Source: Terriglobia bacterium (GTDB lineage Bacteria > Acidobacteriota > Terriglobia > Terriglobales > Acidobacteriaceae). Taken from it: a stretch of 64,000 nucleotides of DNA. Under the pieces are notes generated by a model, which was given only the letters and a program-made list of their open reading frames with translations, was not told the origin of the DNA and ran no database searches. The position numbers and the translations under genes are program-made. The DNA lies in NCBI GenBank assembly GCA_020073215.1, contig JAIQFO010000011.1, positions 1 through 64,000 of the forward strand, in the 5' to 3' direction. The first letter of the stretch is position 1; each line of letters begins with the position of its first letter. Positions 7,781 to 17,009 of the stretch are shown piece after piece.

Positions 7781-8935
7781 TCACATCCCCATTAAGTGGC
7801 ACGAATGCGTCTTGACCACGACCCAGACCGCTTTGCCGGGCCCGAGTCCCAGCGCGTCGCGCGCCGCCAGTGTGATGTGCACCTCGAACTCCGTACCGCC
7901 GCAATCCACCATCGCCGAGACGGTGACGTCTCTCTGTTCCAGTCGCTGAATCTTACCCGGCACAACATTACGAGCGCTGAGCCCATGCGGTTTTTCCGTC
8001 GCCAGCAGCAGATCGCCGGCGCGAACGCCCACGCGCAGGCGCGAGCCAACCTCGGCCCGGACCAGCGGCGTCACTAAATCCACCGGACCATTTCCCAAGC
8101 GGCAGGTCATGCTACCGCGATCCTCGTGCAGCGCCAGCACCGTGGCGTCGAAGATATTTTCGAATCCTGACAGGTTCGCGACCGTTTCCAGTCGCGGGGC
8201 GCGCATGACCTCATGCGGACGCCCCTGCGCCACGATTCTTCCCGCCTCCAGCACAATGACCTCATCGCCGAGGGCAAACACTTCCTCGCCATTGTGCGTG
8301 ACAAAAAGAATCGGAACGCGGTGGTTTTGGTTCCACTGGCGCAGATCGCCGACCAGAGACGATTTCGTCGGACGGTCGAGCGCCGCCAGCGGCTCATCGA
8401 GAAGCAAGGCGCGTGGTTCGGTCACCAGCGCGCGCGCCAGGGCAACGCGCTGCCTCTCGCCTCCGGAAATTTGCGCCGGCCGCCGGTCGCGTAAGCCATC
8501 GATGCGGAACGTCTCCAGGATCTCGCGGCTGCGCGTCTGCCGCTCGGCCGCGCTGAGCGTGCGCAGACCATACGTGACGTTCTCGCCGGCGGTCAGGTGG
8601 GGAAACAGCGCCAGGTCCTGATGCACGTACCCGATGCGCCGTTTCCAGGCGGCGACGTTCCGCTTCTTCTCCGAGTCGTAAAGGTCTTCGCCGCCCACTG
8701 CAATGCGCCCGTCGTCCGGATCGCTCAGTCCCGCAATGCAATCCAGCAGCGTCGTTTTCCCCGCGCCCGACGCGCCGAACAGGATCGTGAATCCGGCCAG
8801 CGCACGGAAATGGACATTCAGGTTGAAACTGCCCTCGGGATTCGGAAAGCGTTTGCGGATGCGGACTTCGAGTTCGGAAGAGATTGTCTGCGCCGAAATT
8901 GGTGGTGTGGTTTGGGGCGCGGGAGCAGTCTTCAT
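7781..8935 (-). CDS. modC: Molybdate ABC transporter ATP-binding protein
   Basis: A 384-residue ABC ATPase with Walker A GASGAGKT (residues 54-61), Q-loop region RIGYVHQD, signature ISGGERQRVALARAL and Walker B ALLLDEPLAALD, followed by THNGEEV as the switch histidine. The C-terminal 130 residues carry TOBE/MOP-type strands as in ModC, which can bind oxyanion. The start at 8935 overlaps the modB stop by four bases (ATGA), which favours translational coupling; an in-frame GTG at 8956 is less likely. It sits with modA and modB and next to a molybdenum hydroxylase. Sulfate or tungstate import cannot be fully excluded from sequence alone. Confidence 0.85.
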   Translation of the reverse strand: MKTAPAPQTTPPISAQTISSELEVRIRKRFPNPEGSFNLNVHFRALAGFTILFGASGAGKTTLLDCIAGLSDPDDGRIAVGGEDLYDSEKKRNVAAWKRRIGYVHQDLALFPHLTAGENVTYGLRTLSAAERQTRSREILETFRIDGLRDRRPAQISGGERQRVALARALVTEPRALLLDEPLAALDRPTKSSLVGDLRQWNQNHRVPILFVTHNGEEVFALGDEVIVLEAGRIVAQGRPHEVMRAPRLETVANLSGFENIFDATVLALHEDRGSMTCRLGNGPVDLVTPLVRAEVGSRLRVGVRAGDLLLATEKPHGLSARNVVPGKIQRLEQRDVTVSAMVDCGGTEFEVHITLAARDALGLGPGKAVWVVVKTHSCHLMGM

Positions 8936-9606
8936 TTCCATGGACCCACCGCCCACGGACGCCGGTTCAATCCATACACGACCGACAGCAGGACGAAAGA
9001 GACGACGAGCAGCACCAGCGCCGTCTGGTTCGCGCTGGAGTAATTCGCCATCTGCACCTGATCGTAAATATCAATCGAGATGGTGCGGGTCACGCCCGGA
9101 ATATTGCCTCCCACCATGAGCACCACGCCAAACTCGCCCAGCGTGTGCGCGAAGCTGAGCGCAAATCCCGTGACCAGCCCGGCCTTCGAGAGGGGAAGCA
9201 CGATACGGCGAAAGGTCTGCACCGGAGAATGGCCAAGCGACGCGGAGGCGCGAAGCAGACTCGGGTCAACCGCGCCGAAAGCGGCCGCGAACGGCTGTAC
9301 GGCGAACGGCAGACTGTATAACAAAGATCCGATTACCAACCCTTCGAAAGTGAAGGCCAGGGTATGGCCGGTAAGCGACTCCCACCAGCGGCCGAGCGGG
9401 CTCCGGGAACCAAGCGCCACCAGCACATAAAAACCGAGCACCGTCGGCGGCAAGACAATGGGAAGCGCGACCGCGGCTTCGACCAGGAATTTCCCGCGCC
9501 AGCGCGAGTGGGTGAGCCAGTAGGCGATGGGGATTCCGATGGCCACCAGCAGCGTCGAAACGATGGCTGCCAGACGCACCGTCAACCAGAACGCCTCCCA
9601 GTTCAT
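8932..9606 (-). CDS. modB: Molybdate ABC transporter permease
   Basis: A 224-residue permease with about five membrane helices. The cytoplasmic coupling motif ASASLGHSPVQTFRRIVLPLSKAGLVTG is the EAA loop that docks on ModC, and ALPIVLPPTVLGFYVLV and FAHTLGEFGVVLMVGGNIPG are strongly ModB/CysT-like. It lies 17 bases after modA and overlaps modC by four bases, giving a modABC operon read leftward. Confidence 0.9.
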   Translation of the reverse strand: MNWEAFWLTVRLAAIVSTLLVAIGIPIAYWLTHSRWRGKFLVEAAVALPIVLPPTVLGFYVLVALGSRSPLGRWWESLTGHTLAFTFEGLVIGSLLYSLPFAVQPFAAAFGAVDPSLLRASASLGHSPVQTFRRIVLPLSKAGLVTGFALSFAHTLGEFGVVLMVGGNIPGVTRTISIDIYDQVQMANYSSANQTALVLLVVSFVLLSVVYGLNRRPWAVGPWK

Positions 9607-9623
9607 TTCAATGTTTCTCCATA

Positions 9624-10388
9624 TCAGTGCGTCTCGACCGGCACACTGAACCCGTAACTGCTGAGCAGGGAAGTGGCCTCGGGGCTACGCAAGAACTCCA
9701 AAAATCTGCGTGCCGCGTCCGGTTGTTTTGATCGTGAAACCACGACGGCCGCCTGGTTCAGCGTGGGATAGGCATCAAGGGGGGCCGTCCAGTAGCGGCC
9801 TTTGTCTTTCAGCGCGGGAGCGAGCGCATGCGACAGCGCGATCAACCCCGCCTGGGCATTGCCCGATTCGACGAACTGCGCCGCCTGCGACACGTTTTCT
9901 CCGAGGACAAGGCGGCTGGAAACCTGATCGTAGATTCCGAAGTACCGCAGCGCGGCCTCAGCGGCGCGCCCGTACGGCGCGTGAGCAGGATTCGCAATCG
10001 CAATCTTCTCGATCGACGGTTCGAGCAAAGCTTTCATGCCCAGCTTTGATAAGTCCAGTGGCGAATCGGCGGGTATCCACAGTACCAACCGGCCGACGGC
10101 ATAGCGGTACAGCGTGTCTTTGGCCGCGAGTTTCTCGGCGATCAACTGTCGAGGATAGTCTTCATCGGCGGAGAAGAAGACGTCGAAGGGCGCGCCGTTT
10201 CGTATCTGATTGGTCAAATTGCCGGACGAGCCGAATGAAAACTTCACCGCTTGCCCGGTCTGTTTCGTGTAGGCGGCGACGAGCTGCGGAAGCGCGCCAC
10301 TCAAATCCGCCGCAGCCGCCACGACGATCTCCTGCCCGACAGCGAATGTTCCAATGAGCAGGAGAAGCAGCGGAAGCAATTTGTTCAT
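9624..10388 (-). CDS. modA: Molybdate ABC transporter substrate-binding protein
   Basis: A 254-residue periplasmic binding protein. It begins with a Sec signal peptide (MNKLLPLLLLLIGTFAVGQ), then EIVVAAAADLSGALPQLVAAY, the ModA opening strand and helix, SFGSSGNLTNQI with the oxyanion-binding serines, and GAPFDVFFSADEDYPRQL. ModA captures molybdate or tungstate and delivers it to ModB. The ATG at 10388 fits the signal peptide; upstream in-frame residues are arginine- and cysteine-rich noise overlapping the next gene. The iorB-type gene ends 34 bases upstream on the same strand, so all five genes may form one transcript. Confidence 0.9.
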   Translation of the reverse strand: MNKLLPLLLLLIGTFAVGQEIVVAAAADLSGALPQLVAAYTKQTGQAVKFSFGSSGNLTNQIRNGAPFDVFFSADEDYPRQLIAEKLAAKDTLYRYAVGRLVLWIPADSPLDLSKLGMKALLEPSIEKIAIANPAHAPYGRAAEAALRYFGIYDQVSSRLVLGENVSQAAQFVESGNAQAGLIALSHALAPALKDKGRYWTAPLDAYPTLNQAAVVVSRSKQPDAARRFLEFLRSPEATSLLSSYGFSVPVETH

Positions 10389-10422
10389 CTCAGATTCGGA
10401 CTCCCGCGCACGCTCGACGCTC

Positions 10423-12681
10423 TTACACCAGTTTCGTCTTCGACAACGGCAACTCCCGCACCCGCTTGCCCGTGGCCGCAAACACGGCGTTACACAGAGC
10501 GGGCGCAAAAGGCGGCACGCCGGGTTCGCCCACTCCGGCCGGCGGCGCTTCGCTCTCCACAATGTGCACCTCGACGTGCCGCGGCGCGCGGTTCATGCGC
10601 GCGATCGGGTAGTTGTTGAAGTTACTCTGGATGATGGCGCCGTTGGTTGCCGTAATCTCGCCGAACAACGCCAGGCTGGCTCCAAACACCGCCGCTCCCT
10701 CCATCTGGTACCGGACGTTGTCGGGGCTGACGACCGTTCCCGCGTCCACAGCCGTCCACACATTCGGAATATGCACCTGCCCCCGGGTGTCGACTTCGAC
10801 TTCCACCACGGTGGCAACATAGGTCAGAAAACTGCGGTGAGCGGCGATGCCCAGCCCGTGTCCCTTTCCCAGTTCCGTCGACCGCTTGCCCCAGCCGGAC
10901 TTCTCCGCGGCAATTTCGATCACGCGCTTCAGCCGCGCCGTGTCATAAGGAAATTGATCCAGCGAAGCGCCGTAGTTCTGGTACTTGGTGCCGCTGAAGT
11001 CGATCTTTCGATCCCGGCCAATCAAGGCAAGCTGGTACTGCACCGGGTCCTTCTTGGCGGCGTGCGCCAGTTCATCGGCAAACGATTGCACGCCGAAGGC
11101 ATGAAATATATTGGTTACGCTCCGCACCCATCCGATGCGGACATTAGCCCGCGCCGCCCCACTCTCAGCGCGGTGGTTCGGAATATCGAAAGGAACGTCG
11201 GTCCAGCCGTTGTCGATCTCGTCCTGCCCGGGATAAAGAACTTCCGCATCGCTCGTGGACGCGCTTCCTTGAAACACCGAACGCTGCAGCCAAGCCGAGG
11301 GTTTGCCGCCGGAGCCGACCATCGCCTTGAGATACATGGCCGCGGAAGGGTGGTAGTAACAGAAGCGGATATCATCCTCGCGGCTCCAGACGATCTTTAC
11401 CGGCTTATGCAACTTCTGCGAAAGCACGGCACCTTCGGCCACGAAATCCTGAAAAGACTTGCGCCCGAAGCCGCCGCCCAGCAAAGTGACATGGCAGATG
11501 ACGTCTTCCGGCTTGATTCCTAGAAGGTCCGCAAGCGTCTTCTGGAGCTGTTGAGGATCTTGCGTCGGCGCCCAACAGTACGCCTTCCCGTCGCGGACGT
11601 CGACCACCGCCACGGGCGGCTCCATCGGCGCATGCGCCAGATGTGGAGTGTAATACTCGGCCTCGAGAACGGTTCCGCCCTTCTGGAACGCAGCATCCAC
11701 ATCGCCGAGGTTACGGATCACTTGCCCAGGCTTTCTCGCGGTCTCGGTCGCAGTCATGCGGAATTCTTCGGAGTTGTACCCCACGTGCGAACCGTTGTCC
11801 CATTCGACCTTCAGCTTCCTCCGGCCCTGGAATGCCGCCCAGGTGTTGTCGGCGATGACTGCCACCCCGCCCATGGGCTGGTGGCCATGAGGAGGTTTGA
11901 AGGTTTCAATGACGACGGTTTGTTTGACGCCGTGAACTTTGAGCGCCTCGGTATCGTCGTGCGATTTGACGCTGGCGCCCAGCACCGCCGGACGCGCGAC
12001 GGCGGCGTACACCATTCCCGCGATGGCCTGATCGATTCCATATCGCGCCTTGCCGTTGATCATGTCGGGCAGGTCGTAAAGATGGTGATTCTCTTTGCCG
12101 ATGTATCGCCACGCGCTCCGCGGGTTGAGTTGTAGTTCTTCGCGGCTGGGAACCGGCTGTTTGGCGGCTGCCTCTGCCAGTTCGCCGAAGCCCAGCTTGC
12201 GGCCGCTCGGGCGATGCCGAACAAAGTGCGGCTCTCGGGTGTTACACTCAGCGGCCGGCACTCCCCAATGGGCAGCGGCGGCGCGGATCAGCATCAAACG
12301 TCCCGCGGCCCCGGTTTGCCGCATCAAGTCAAAAAAATCGCGGACCGAGTGCGATGTATCGGTTTCCTGGTCCCCATACTTCGGATCGCCAAGCGCTTGT
12401 TCCACCTTCACCCGGCTCCAGGCTGCGCCGAGTTCATCCGCCAGTACGATCGGAAGCGAGGTCTTGATCCCATTCCCCATCTCCGTGCGGTGCGCAACAA
12501 TAGTGACCGTGCCGTCGGGCGCAATCGCCATCCACAAACTGGGTTGAAGAGGCGCGGGCGCCGCTTCGCCTTCCGAAGCCCAAAGCGGTCCGGGGATCAA
12601 TCGGGCGCCCAGTATGAATACTCCGGTGGCCAAAGTGCCCTCAAGGAATCCGCGACGGCTGACATTCTCAATGAGCTTCAT
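10423..12681 (-). CDS. Molybdopterin hydroxylase large subunit (IorB/AldH type)
   Basis: A 752-residue member of the xanthine oxidase superfamily, closest in layout to isoquinoline 1-oxidoreductase beta subunit and related aldehyde dehydrogenases. A twin-arginine signal (SRRGFLEG, residues 8-15) is followed by a hydrophobic core ending at LWASEG, so the complex is probably exported folded to the periplasm with cofactor inserted. Family blocks include [34 protein letters not shown] and [17 protein letters not shown]. The start overlaps the small-subunit stop by four bases. The molybdate transporter lies immediately downstream on the same strand. The substrate is not predictable; no FAD subunit is present, consistent with an electron acceptor such as cytochrome c. 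Confidence 0.85.
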   Translation of the reverse strand: MKLIENVSRRGFLEGTLATGVFILGARLIPGPLWASEGEAAPAPLQPSLWMAIAPDGTVTIVAHRTEMGNGIKTSLPIVLADELGAAWSRVKVEQALGDPKYGDQETDTSHSVRDFFDLMRQTGAAGRLMLIRAAAAHWGVPAAECNTREPHFVRHRPSGRKLGFGELAEAAAKQPVPSREELQLNPRSAWRYIGKENHHLYDLPDMINGKARYGIDQAIAGMVYAAVARPAVLGASVKSHDDTEALKVHGVKQTVVIETFKPPHGHQPMGGVAVIADNTWAAFQGRRKLKVEWDNGSHVGYNSEEFRMTATETARKPGQVIRNLGDVDAAFQKGGTVLEAEYYTPHLAHAPMEPPVAVVDVRDGKAYCWAPTQDPQQLQKTLADLLGIKPEDVICHVTLLGGGFGRKSFQDFVAEGAVLSQKLHKPVKIVWSREDDIRFCYYHPSAAMYLKAMVGSGGKPSAWLQRSVFQGSASTSDAEVLYPGQDEIDNGWTDVPFDIPNHRAESGAARANVRIGWVRSVTNIFHAFGVQSFADELAHAAKKDPVQYQLALIGRDRKIDFSGTKYQNYGASLDQFPYDTARLKRVIEIAAEKSGWGKRSTELGKGHGLGIAAHRSFLTYVATVVEVEVDTRGQVHIPNVWTAVDAGTVVSPDNVRYQMEGAAVFGASLALFGEITATNGAIIQSNFNNYPIARMNRAPRHVEVHIVESEAPPAGVGEPGVPPFAPALCNAVFAATGKRVRELPLSKTKLV

Positions 12682-13157
12682 GCCGTCTCCTTCGCAGCCG
12701 GATGCTTGGCAGCTTGATGCTTGGCTGCTTGATGAATCGCCGCCCGAATCCGCTGATACGTGCCGCAGCGGCAGAGATTCCCCGACATGGCCGTGTCAAT
12801 CTCCTGGTCGCTCGGATTCTTGTTCTTTTTAAGCAACGCGATGGCCTGCATGATCTGGCCGCTTTGACAGTAGCCGCATTGTGGCACCCGAATCTCCATC
12901 CACGCCGCCTGCACCGGATGCATGGGCGCGATGCCTTCGATGGTGGTGATCTCGGAGCCACTGACCGTCTTCATGGGAGTGCTGCATGAACGGATGGCCG
13001 CGCCATTCTTGTGCACCGTACATGCGCCGCACAACGCCATGCCACACCCGAACTTCGTTCCCGTGAGCCCGGCCACGTCGCGCAAATACCAAAGCAGTGG
13101 CATGTCGGGATCGCCGTCAAACGTCCTTGCCTTCCCGTTCACCTTAAAAACGATCAT
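12678..13157 (-). CDS. 2Fe-2S small subunit of molybdenum hydroxylase (IorA type)
   Basis: A 159-residue two-domain ferredoxin subunit. Cys38, 43, 46 and 58 form the plant-type 2Fe-2S site ([12 protein letters not shown]); Cys94, 97, 129 and 131 form the second cluster (QCGYCQSG and NLCRCGTY). It would carry electrons from the molybdopterin subunit encoded next. The ATG at 13157 has GAGGGACGA upstream, while a TTG 15 bases earlier is weaker. The C-terminus ends in three tandem five-residue repeats ([15 protein letters not shown]), encoded by a 15-bp DNA repeat, beyond the conserved fold. Confidence 0.9.
   Translation of the reverse strand: MIVFKVNGKARTFDGDPDMPLLWYLRDVAGLTGTKFGCGMALCGACTVHKNGAAIRSCSTPMKTVSGSEITTIEGIAPMHPVQAAWMEIRVPQCGYCQSGQIMQAIALLKKNKNPSDQEIDTAMSGNLCRCGTYQRIRAAIHQAAKHQAAKHPAAKETA
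12694..12738 (+). repeat. 15-bp tandem repeat, 3 copies, within iorA-type gene
   Basis: Three successive 15-base units (GCAGCCGGATGCTTG, GCAGCTTGATGCTTG and GCTGCTTGATGAATC) lie at the 3' end of the 2Fe-2S gene and encode the lysine/alanine-rich pentapeptide repeats of its tail. Confidence 0.85.
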
Positions 13158-13319
13158 TCGTCCCTCGGTCAACTACGGATGCTGAAAAATTGATTTCCAT
13201 ATCCTAGTCGTAGTGCGCGAAATGTGGAAGAGTGGAAGCGGCGATTGCAGTTGGCCCCGTGGGTTTCCCCCGTGTTCCCCAGTGCCCTCGGTGGTTAAAG
13301 GTTTTCGTTGGCCGCGTCA

Positions 13320-13325
13320 TATAAT
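13320..13325 (+). promoter_or_regulatory. Putative -10 box of ubiD
   Basis: A perfect TATAAT sits 23 bases upstream of the ubiD start, with an AGGAGG ribosome binding site (13339-13344) between. No good -35 hexamer is at the standard distance. Confidence 0.35.
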
Positions 13326-13348
13326 CGTCTGTCCTTCCAGGAGGAATT

Positions 13349-14965
13349 TTGGCCTACGACGATCTGCGGGACTGGATCCAGGCGCTCGACCGCGCCGGAG
13401 AACTCAAGCGCATCCGCACCGAAGCCGACCCAATTTTGGAAATTGGTGAAATTGCCGATCGGGTCTCGAAAAGTAAGAACGCAAACGAGCCCGAAACGGC
13501 CGGCGGCAAGGCTCTGCTGTTCGAGAACCTGAGGGGATATCCCGGCTCGCATCTTCTGATCAACCAGTTCGGTTCCGCCCGCCGTATGCAACTCGCGCTC
13601 GAAGTGGATTCCCTGGACCAAATCGCCGAGCGCATTCGCGGCTTCATGGACGTGAAGTCTCCGCAGGGTTTCCTCGACAAAGTGAAGATGCTGCCCATGC
13701 TGGCCGAGATGGGCAAGTTCTTTCCCAAGACCGTAGCCACAGGCCCATGCAAAGAAGTCATCAAGCGTGACAACTTCTCGTTACTGGATTTTCCCATTCT
13801 GCAATGCTGGCCCAAAGACGCCGGACGGTTTATCACCCTGCCCTGCGTGATCACGCGCGACCCAAAAACCGGCAAGCGCAACGTAGGCATGTATCGCATG
13901 CAGATCTACGACGAACGAACCACCGGCATGCACTGGCAAAGACAAAAAGTAGCCGCCGAACATTACCGCGACCACCTGCGCCAAGCCGTCGCTGAAGATC
14001 GTGTGGGGACGGGCGCCCTCGCCCGTCCGGCCGGGCAAAGCCCGGCCGCAGCAGCCGTAGACATCATGGCAAGGTCGTCCGGAGGCGCAATCCTAGCCTC
14101 AGGCGATCGCCCCTCCGGCCGCATGGAAGTAGCCGTGGCCATAGGCACCGAGCCTGCGCTAACCTTCTCCGCCATCGTCCCCGCCCCGCCGGACGTAGAA
14201 GAGTTCATCATTGCCGGATTCCTACGCCAGAAGCCCGTCGAGCTAGTGAAATGCGAGACCGTCGACCTCGAAGTCCCCGCCCATGCCGAAATTATCCTGG
14301 AAGGCTACGTGAATCTGGACGAACTCCGCACCGAAGGACCCTTTGGAGATCACACCGGCTTCTACTCGCTCGAAGACGAGTACCCGGTTTTCCACGTAAC
14401 TTGCATCACCCACAGAAAGGACCCCATCTACGCGACCACGATTGTAGGCAAACCGCCGCAAGAAGATGCCTGGATGGGCAAAGCCGTCGAGCGCATCTTC
14501 CTGCCGCTGATGAAGCTCACCATCCCCGAACTGGTGGACATCAATCTGCCCATCGAAGGCGTGTTCCACAACTTGATGCTGGTCTCCATCCGCAAGTCCT
14601 ATCCCGGGCAAGCGCGCAAGGTAATGAATGCCATCTGGTCGCTGGGCCAGGCCATGTTCACGAAATGCATTATCGTAGTCGATGAAGATGTGGACGTGCA
14701 GGACCTAGCCGACGTCACCTTGAAAGTGCTGAACCACATCGATCCCGAGCGCGACATCCAGTTCACGATGGGCCCAGTCGATTCGCTAGACCACGCCGCG
14801 CGCCTCGCCAACTACGGATCGAAGATGGGTGTCGACGCCACACGCAAGTGGTCAACCGAGGGCTTCGCCCGTCCCTGGCCGGACGAGATCGTGATGGACG
14901 CGAAGACACGGGCCCTGGTGGACGGCAAGTGGAAGGCGCTGGCGAAGGAACTGGGGATTGAGTAG
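13349..14965 (+). CDS. ubiD: UbiD family prenylated-FMN-dependent decarboxylase
   Basis: A 538-residue UbiD-fold decarboxylase, which removes carboxyl groups from aromatic or unsaturated acids with prenylated FMN; classic UbiD acts on polyprenyl-4-hydroxybenzoate. Conserved parts include LRDWIQAL at the N-terminus, GMYRMQIYDERTTGMHWQ, PFGDHTGFYSLEDEYP with the conserved acidic residues, and KSYPGQARKVMNAIWSLGQ. The start is a TTG with AGGAGG at ideal spacing. Around residues 219-245 the frame reads through two perfect hairpins (14007-14047), giving a Gly/Ala/Pro/Arg-rich insertion not expected in the family and explaining the length above the usual 490-500. No ubiX is nearby. Confidence 0.88.
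   Translation: MAYDDLRDWIQALDRAGELKRIRTEADPILEIGEIADRVSKSKNANEPETAGGKALLFENLRGYPGSHLLINQFGSARRMQLALEVDSLDQIAERIRGFMDVKSPQGFLDKVKMLPMLAEMGKFFPKTVATGPCKEVIKRDNFSLLDFPILQCWPKDAGRFITLPCVITRDPKTGKRNVGMYRMQIYDERTTGMHWQRQKVAAEHYRDHLRQAVAEDRVGTGALARPAGQSPAAAAVDIMARSSGGAILASGDRPSGRMEVAVAIGTEPALTFSAIVPAPPDVEEFIIAGFLRQKPVELVKCETVDLEVPAHAEIILEGYVNLDELRTEGPFGDHTGFYSLEDEYPVFHVTCITHRKDPIYATTIVGKPPQEDAWMGKAVERIFLPLMKLTIPELVDINLPIEGVFHNLMLVSIRKSYPGQARKVMNAIWSLGQAMFTKCIIVVDEDVDVQDLADVTLKVLNHIDPERDIQFTMGPVDSLDHAARLANYGSKMGVDATRKWSTEGFARPWPDEIVMDAKTRALVDGKWKALAKELGIE
14007..14047 (+). repeat. Double palindrome inserted in frame within ubiD
   Basis: Two adjacent perfect hairpins: GGACGGGCG / CGCCCGTCC around a 4-base loop (14007-14028), and GGCCGGGC / GCCCGGCC around AAA (14029-14047). 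The first shares the GACGGGC core with intergenic copies at 1532 and 6799. Confidence 0.85.
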
Positions 14966-15049
14966 AACCTGCCTCAGACCTAATTGCTGGTTAGTAATGG
15001 AGACCCCTCCGGAGCGGTCTATTGCAATCAAAGACTTAGAGAATTTTCC

Positions 15050-15072
15050 GGTACTGTCCTAACACTGCGTTG
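15050..15072 (+). repeat. Left terminal inverted repeat of the IS1-like element
   Basis: Begins GGTACTGTCC; matches the reverse complement of 17472-17494 at 20 of 23 positions. Confidence 0.88.
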
Positions 15073-15127
15073 ATTTGGTGGCGGGCGCGCAAGGGCAAGT
15101 CGGCTGTGAACTCAAGGAGATTTCACA

Positions 15128-16057
15128 GTGACCTGCCACACCTGCCGTACCACCTGCAAGCGCTTTGGGAAGCACCGCAACGGTCTACAACGCTATCGCT
15201 GCGGAGTATGCCGCAAGACGTTCACGGAAGATCACGCACAGCCGCTAGGGGCCATGCGTCTGCCTTTAGAAAAGGCCACGGCGATTCTGCAATTGATGCT
15301 CGAAGGAATGAGCATTCGCGCGATTGAGCGATTCACCGGAGTTCACCGCGATACAATTCTTTCGCTGATGCGGACCGCGAGCGAGAAAGCGCGCCAGGTA
15401 TTGAATGAGAAGATCCAACACATTGCTCCGAAGTACGTCCAGATGGACGAAATGTGGGGCTTTATTCACACGCGTGAGCCGAACCTGAATGAAGGCGATC
15501 CCGAAGAGTGGGGCAGCACGATGGTGTGGCTCGCTTTGGACTCCGAAACGAAGTTGATCATTTCGCATCACATCGGCTCGCGCAATGGCATCAGTGCTCA
15601 TGCTTTTGTTTCCGATCTTCGCGCCCGCACCGATGGCCGCTATCAGGTCACGTCCGATCAATACAACGCCTACGTAGGAGCGATGCGTGAGCACTTCGGA
15701 GTGAATGTCGATTTTGGGCAACTTCACAAAATCTATGGCCGCATCAATACCGATGGATGGTATGGCGGTGGTCAGGTTATCGGAGCGGTCCCACACGTCA
15801 AAATCGGAAAGCCGGAATGGAATCGTATTTCCACGTCGCATGTCGAGAGAACAAACCTGAGTGTGAGGATGCTCCTTCGTAGATTCACACGCTTGACGAA
15901 TGCTCACAGCAAGACGCTGGCGAACATGCAAGCTGCTGTCACGCTTTACATCGCGTTCTACAACTTCTGCCGCGTCAATCAGGCATTAAAGAAAACACCC
16001 GCAATGCAGGCTGGCATCGCAAATCACGTTTGGAGCATCAAAGAATTGTTGGGCTGA
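15128..16057 (+). CDS. IS1-family DDE transposase
   Basis: A 309-residue single-frame transposase. The N-terminus has a zinc ribbon (Cys3, Cys6, Cys25, Cys28), then a helix-turn-helix (GMSIRAIERFTGVHRDTI, residues 60-77). The likely DDE residues are Asp107 in VQMDEMWGF, Asp177 in VTSDQYNAY and Glu240 in SHVERTNLSVRMLLRRFTR, the latter being the strongly IS1-like signature. It lacks the two-frame insA/insB organisation of classical IS1. The GTG start has AAGGAG seven bases upstream. It lies 55 bases inside the left terminal repeat and appears intact. IS1595, a related family, is the main alternative. Confidence 0.9.
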   Translation: MTCHTCRTTCKRFGKHRNGLQRYRCGVCRKTFTEDHAQPLGAMRLPLEKATAILQLMLEGMSIRAIERFTGVHRDTILSLMRTASEKARQVLNEKIQHIAPKYVQMDEMWGFIHTREPNLNEGDPEEWGSTMVWLALDSETKLIISHHIGSRNGISAHAFVSDLRARTDGRYQVTSDQYNAYVGAMREHFGVNVDFGQLHKIYGRINTDGWYGGGQVIGAVPHVKIGKPEWNRISTSHVERTNLSVRMLLRRFTRLTNAHSKTLANMQAAVTLYIAFYNFCRVNQALKKTPAMQAGIANHVWSIKELLG

Positions 16058-16112
16058 AGGTGCGTTAAAGAGGGCGAAAGTTTAGCAAAATGAGACAAAC
16101 CTCATTAAATCA

Positions 16113-16142
16113 TTGACTTCTGGTCGCTACCACGGGTAGCAT
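16113..16142 (+). promoter_or_regulatory. Putative promoter of the passenger operon, with internal palindrome
   Basis: TTGACT (16113-16118) and TAGCAT (16137-16142) are separated by 18 bases, a plausible sigma-70 promoter 72 bases upstream of the first passenger gene. A perfect 6-bp inverted repeat, GCTACC-ACG-GGTAGC (16126-16140), overlaps the spacer and -10, where a repressor could bind. Confidence 0.45.
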
Positions 16143-16214
16143 TCTCCTCCAGAGCACACTTTCGTAACGAGCTTTCCCCCAGCCGATGCCGATATCGTAG
16201 TCATTAACACGCAA

Positions 16215-16580
16215 ATGGCCGAAACCAAACTACCATCGACCATCAAGTTCTACCACGAAAAAGGAAATTTCTTCCGTGTAATCCATGTGGATGGTGCGAT
16301 AGGCGGCCTCACGCCAACGCGCGATATTTTTATGTCGCTTTACAGTCAGCGCGTTGCTATTCCAAGAATAATTGAACAGCGCGTTTCTTTAGAAGGCCAA
16401 GTGGGCGAAGAAGTACACCGAGAAGGTAAGGATGGAATCTTTCGTGAGTTGGAAATTGGTGTGGTACTGACTCCAACCACGGCCCGGCAAATCGCGGAGT
16501 GGCTGATTAAGCAAGCGACGCTCGTAGAACAAACTATCACTCCCCAGACCGAAATAAACAAACGAAAGATCACCCAATGA
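16215..16580 (+). CDS. Passenger gene A of IS1-like element, unknown protein
   Basis: A 121-residue protein without signal peptide or membrane segment; I do not recognise a named family. It opens with a Phe/Val-rich strand region (FFRVIHVDGAIGGLTPTRDIFMSLYSQR), has a basic/acidic middle, and then LEIGVVLTPTTARQIAEWLIKQATLVEQ. The strand, LTP, helix order loosely resembles the DUF3467 layout seen at 4686, but sequence identity is low, so this is only a suggestion. Its stop overlaps the next start by four bases, so A and B are translationally coupled. The coding sequence is visibly more AT-rich than the flanking chromosome, consistent with transfer in the transposon. Confidence 0.75.
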   Translation: MAETKLPSTIKFYHEKGNFFRVIHVDGAIGGLTPTRDIFMSLYSQRVAIPRIIEQRVSLEGQVGEEVHREGKDGIFRELEIGVVLTPTTARQIAEWLIKQATLVEQTITPQTEINKRKITQ

Positions 16581-17005
16581 GCGCTCCAGCAATACCCCGA
16601 CCAGAATCGTTGTCGATAAGTTCTTCTTCCGTGGAAGAACTGCTGATACCCTTTCCGCTTGAATTGCAGAAAGTTTTCAATCGTCTCGCAGCAATAAGCA
16701 AAGAGCAGGGTGCTAGGAAGCATCCCTCAGAAGAGGCTATAGATTGGGCAGCGGACGTACTTCTGCGCGTTGTGCCGAGTGCGTACCTGATCGGCGCAGA
16801 GATTGATCCATTCGAGTCAGAGATACATGTCACTTGGGAAAATAACAATTCCGGAAAGAGTGTAATCGTTTTCTTCCATGGACCACCCCAGATCAAGATG
16901 TACTGGGAATGGATGCAGGAAGGCACTCAGGTGCGGGAACACCAGCTCTTGACTACGGAGGACGTGTCGGAAGTCTCGGCGCGTCTGCGCTGGTTCTTCC
17001 AATGA
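16577..17005 (+). CDS. Passenger gene B of IS1-like element, unknown protein
   Basis: A 142-residue soluble protein. An N-terminal Ser-rich stretch precedes a helix (LQKVFNRLAAISKEQGARKHPSE), then AIDWAADVLLRVVPSAYL, IDPFESEIHVTWE and SVIVFFHGPPQIKMYWEWM, with a final SEVSARLRWFF. The pattern is mixed alpha/beta with no catalytic motif I can name. It starts in the stop of gene A (ATGA) and ends four bases before gene C, so the three form one tight operon inside the transposon. Confidence 0.75.
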   Translation: MSAPAIPRPESLSISSSSVEELLIPFPLELQKVFNRLAAISKEQGARKHPSEEAIDWAADVLLRVVPSAYLIGAEIDPFESEIHVTWENNNSGKSVIVFFHGPPQIKMYWEWMQEGTQVREHQLLTTEDVSEVSARLRWFFQ

Positions 17006-17009
17006 CTGC

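Noticed and set aside
10354..11523. A 389-codon plus-strand frame
   Set aside because: Antisense to the IorB-type gene, which has strong family motifs.
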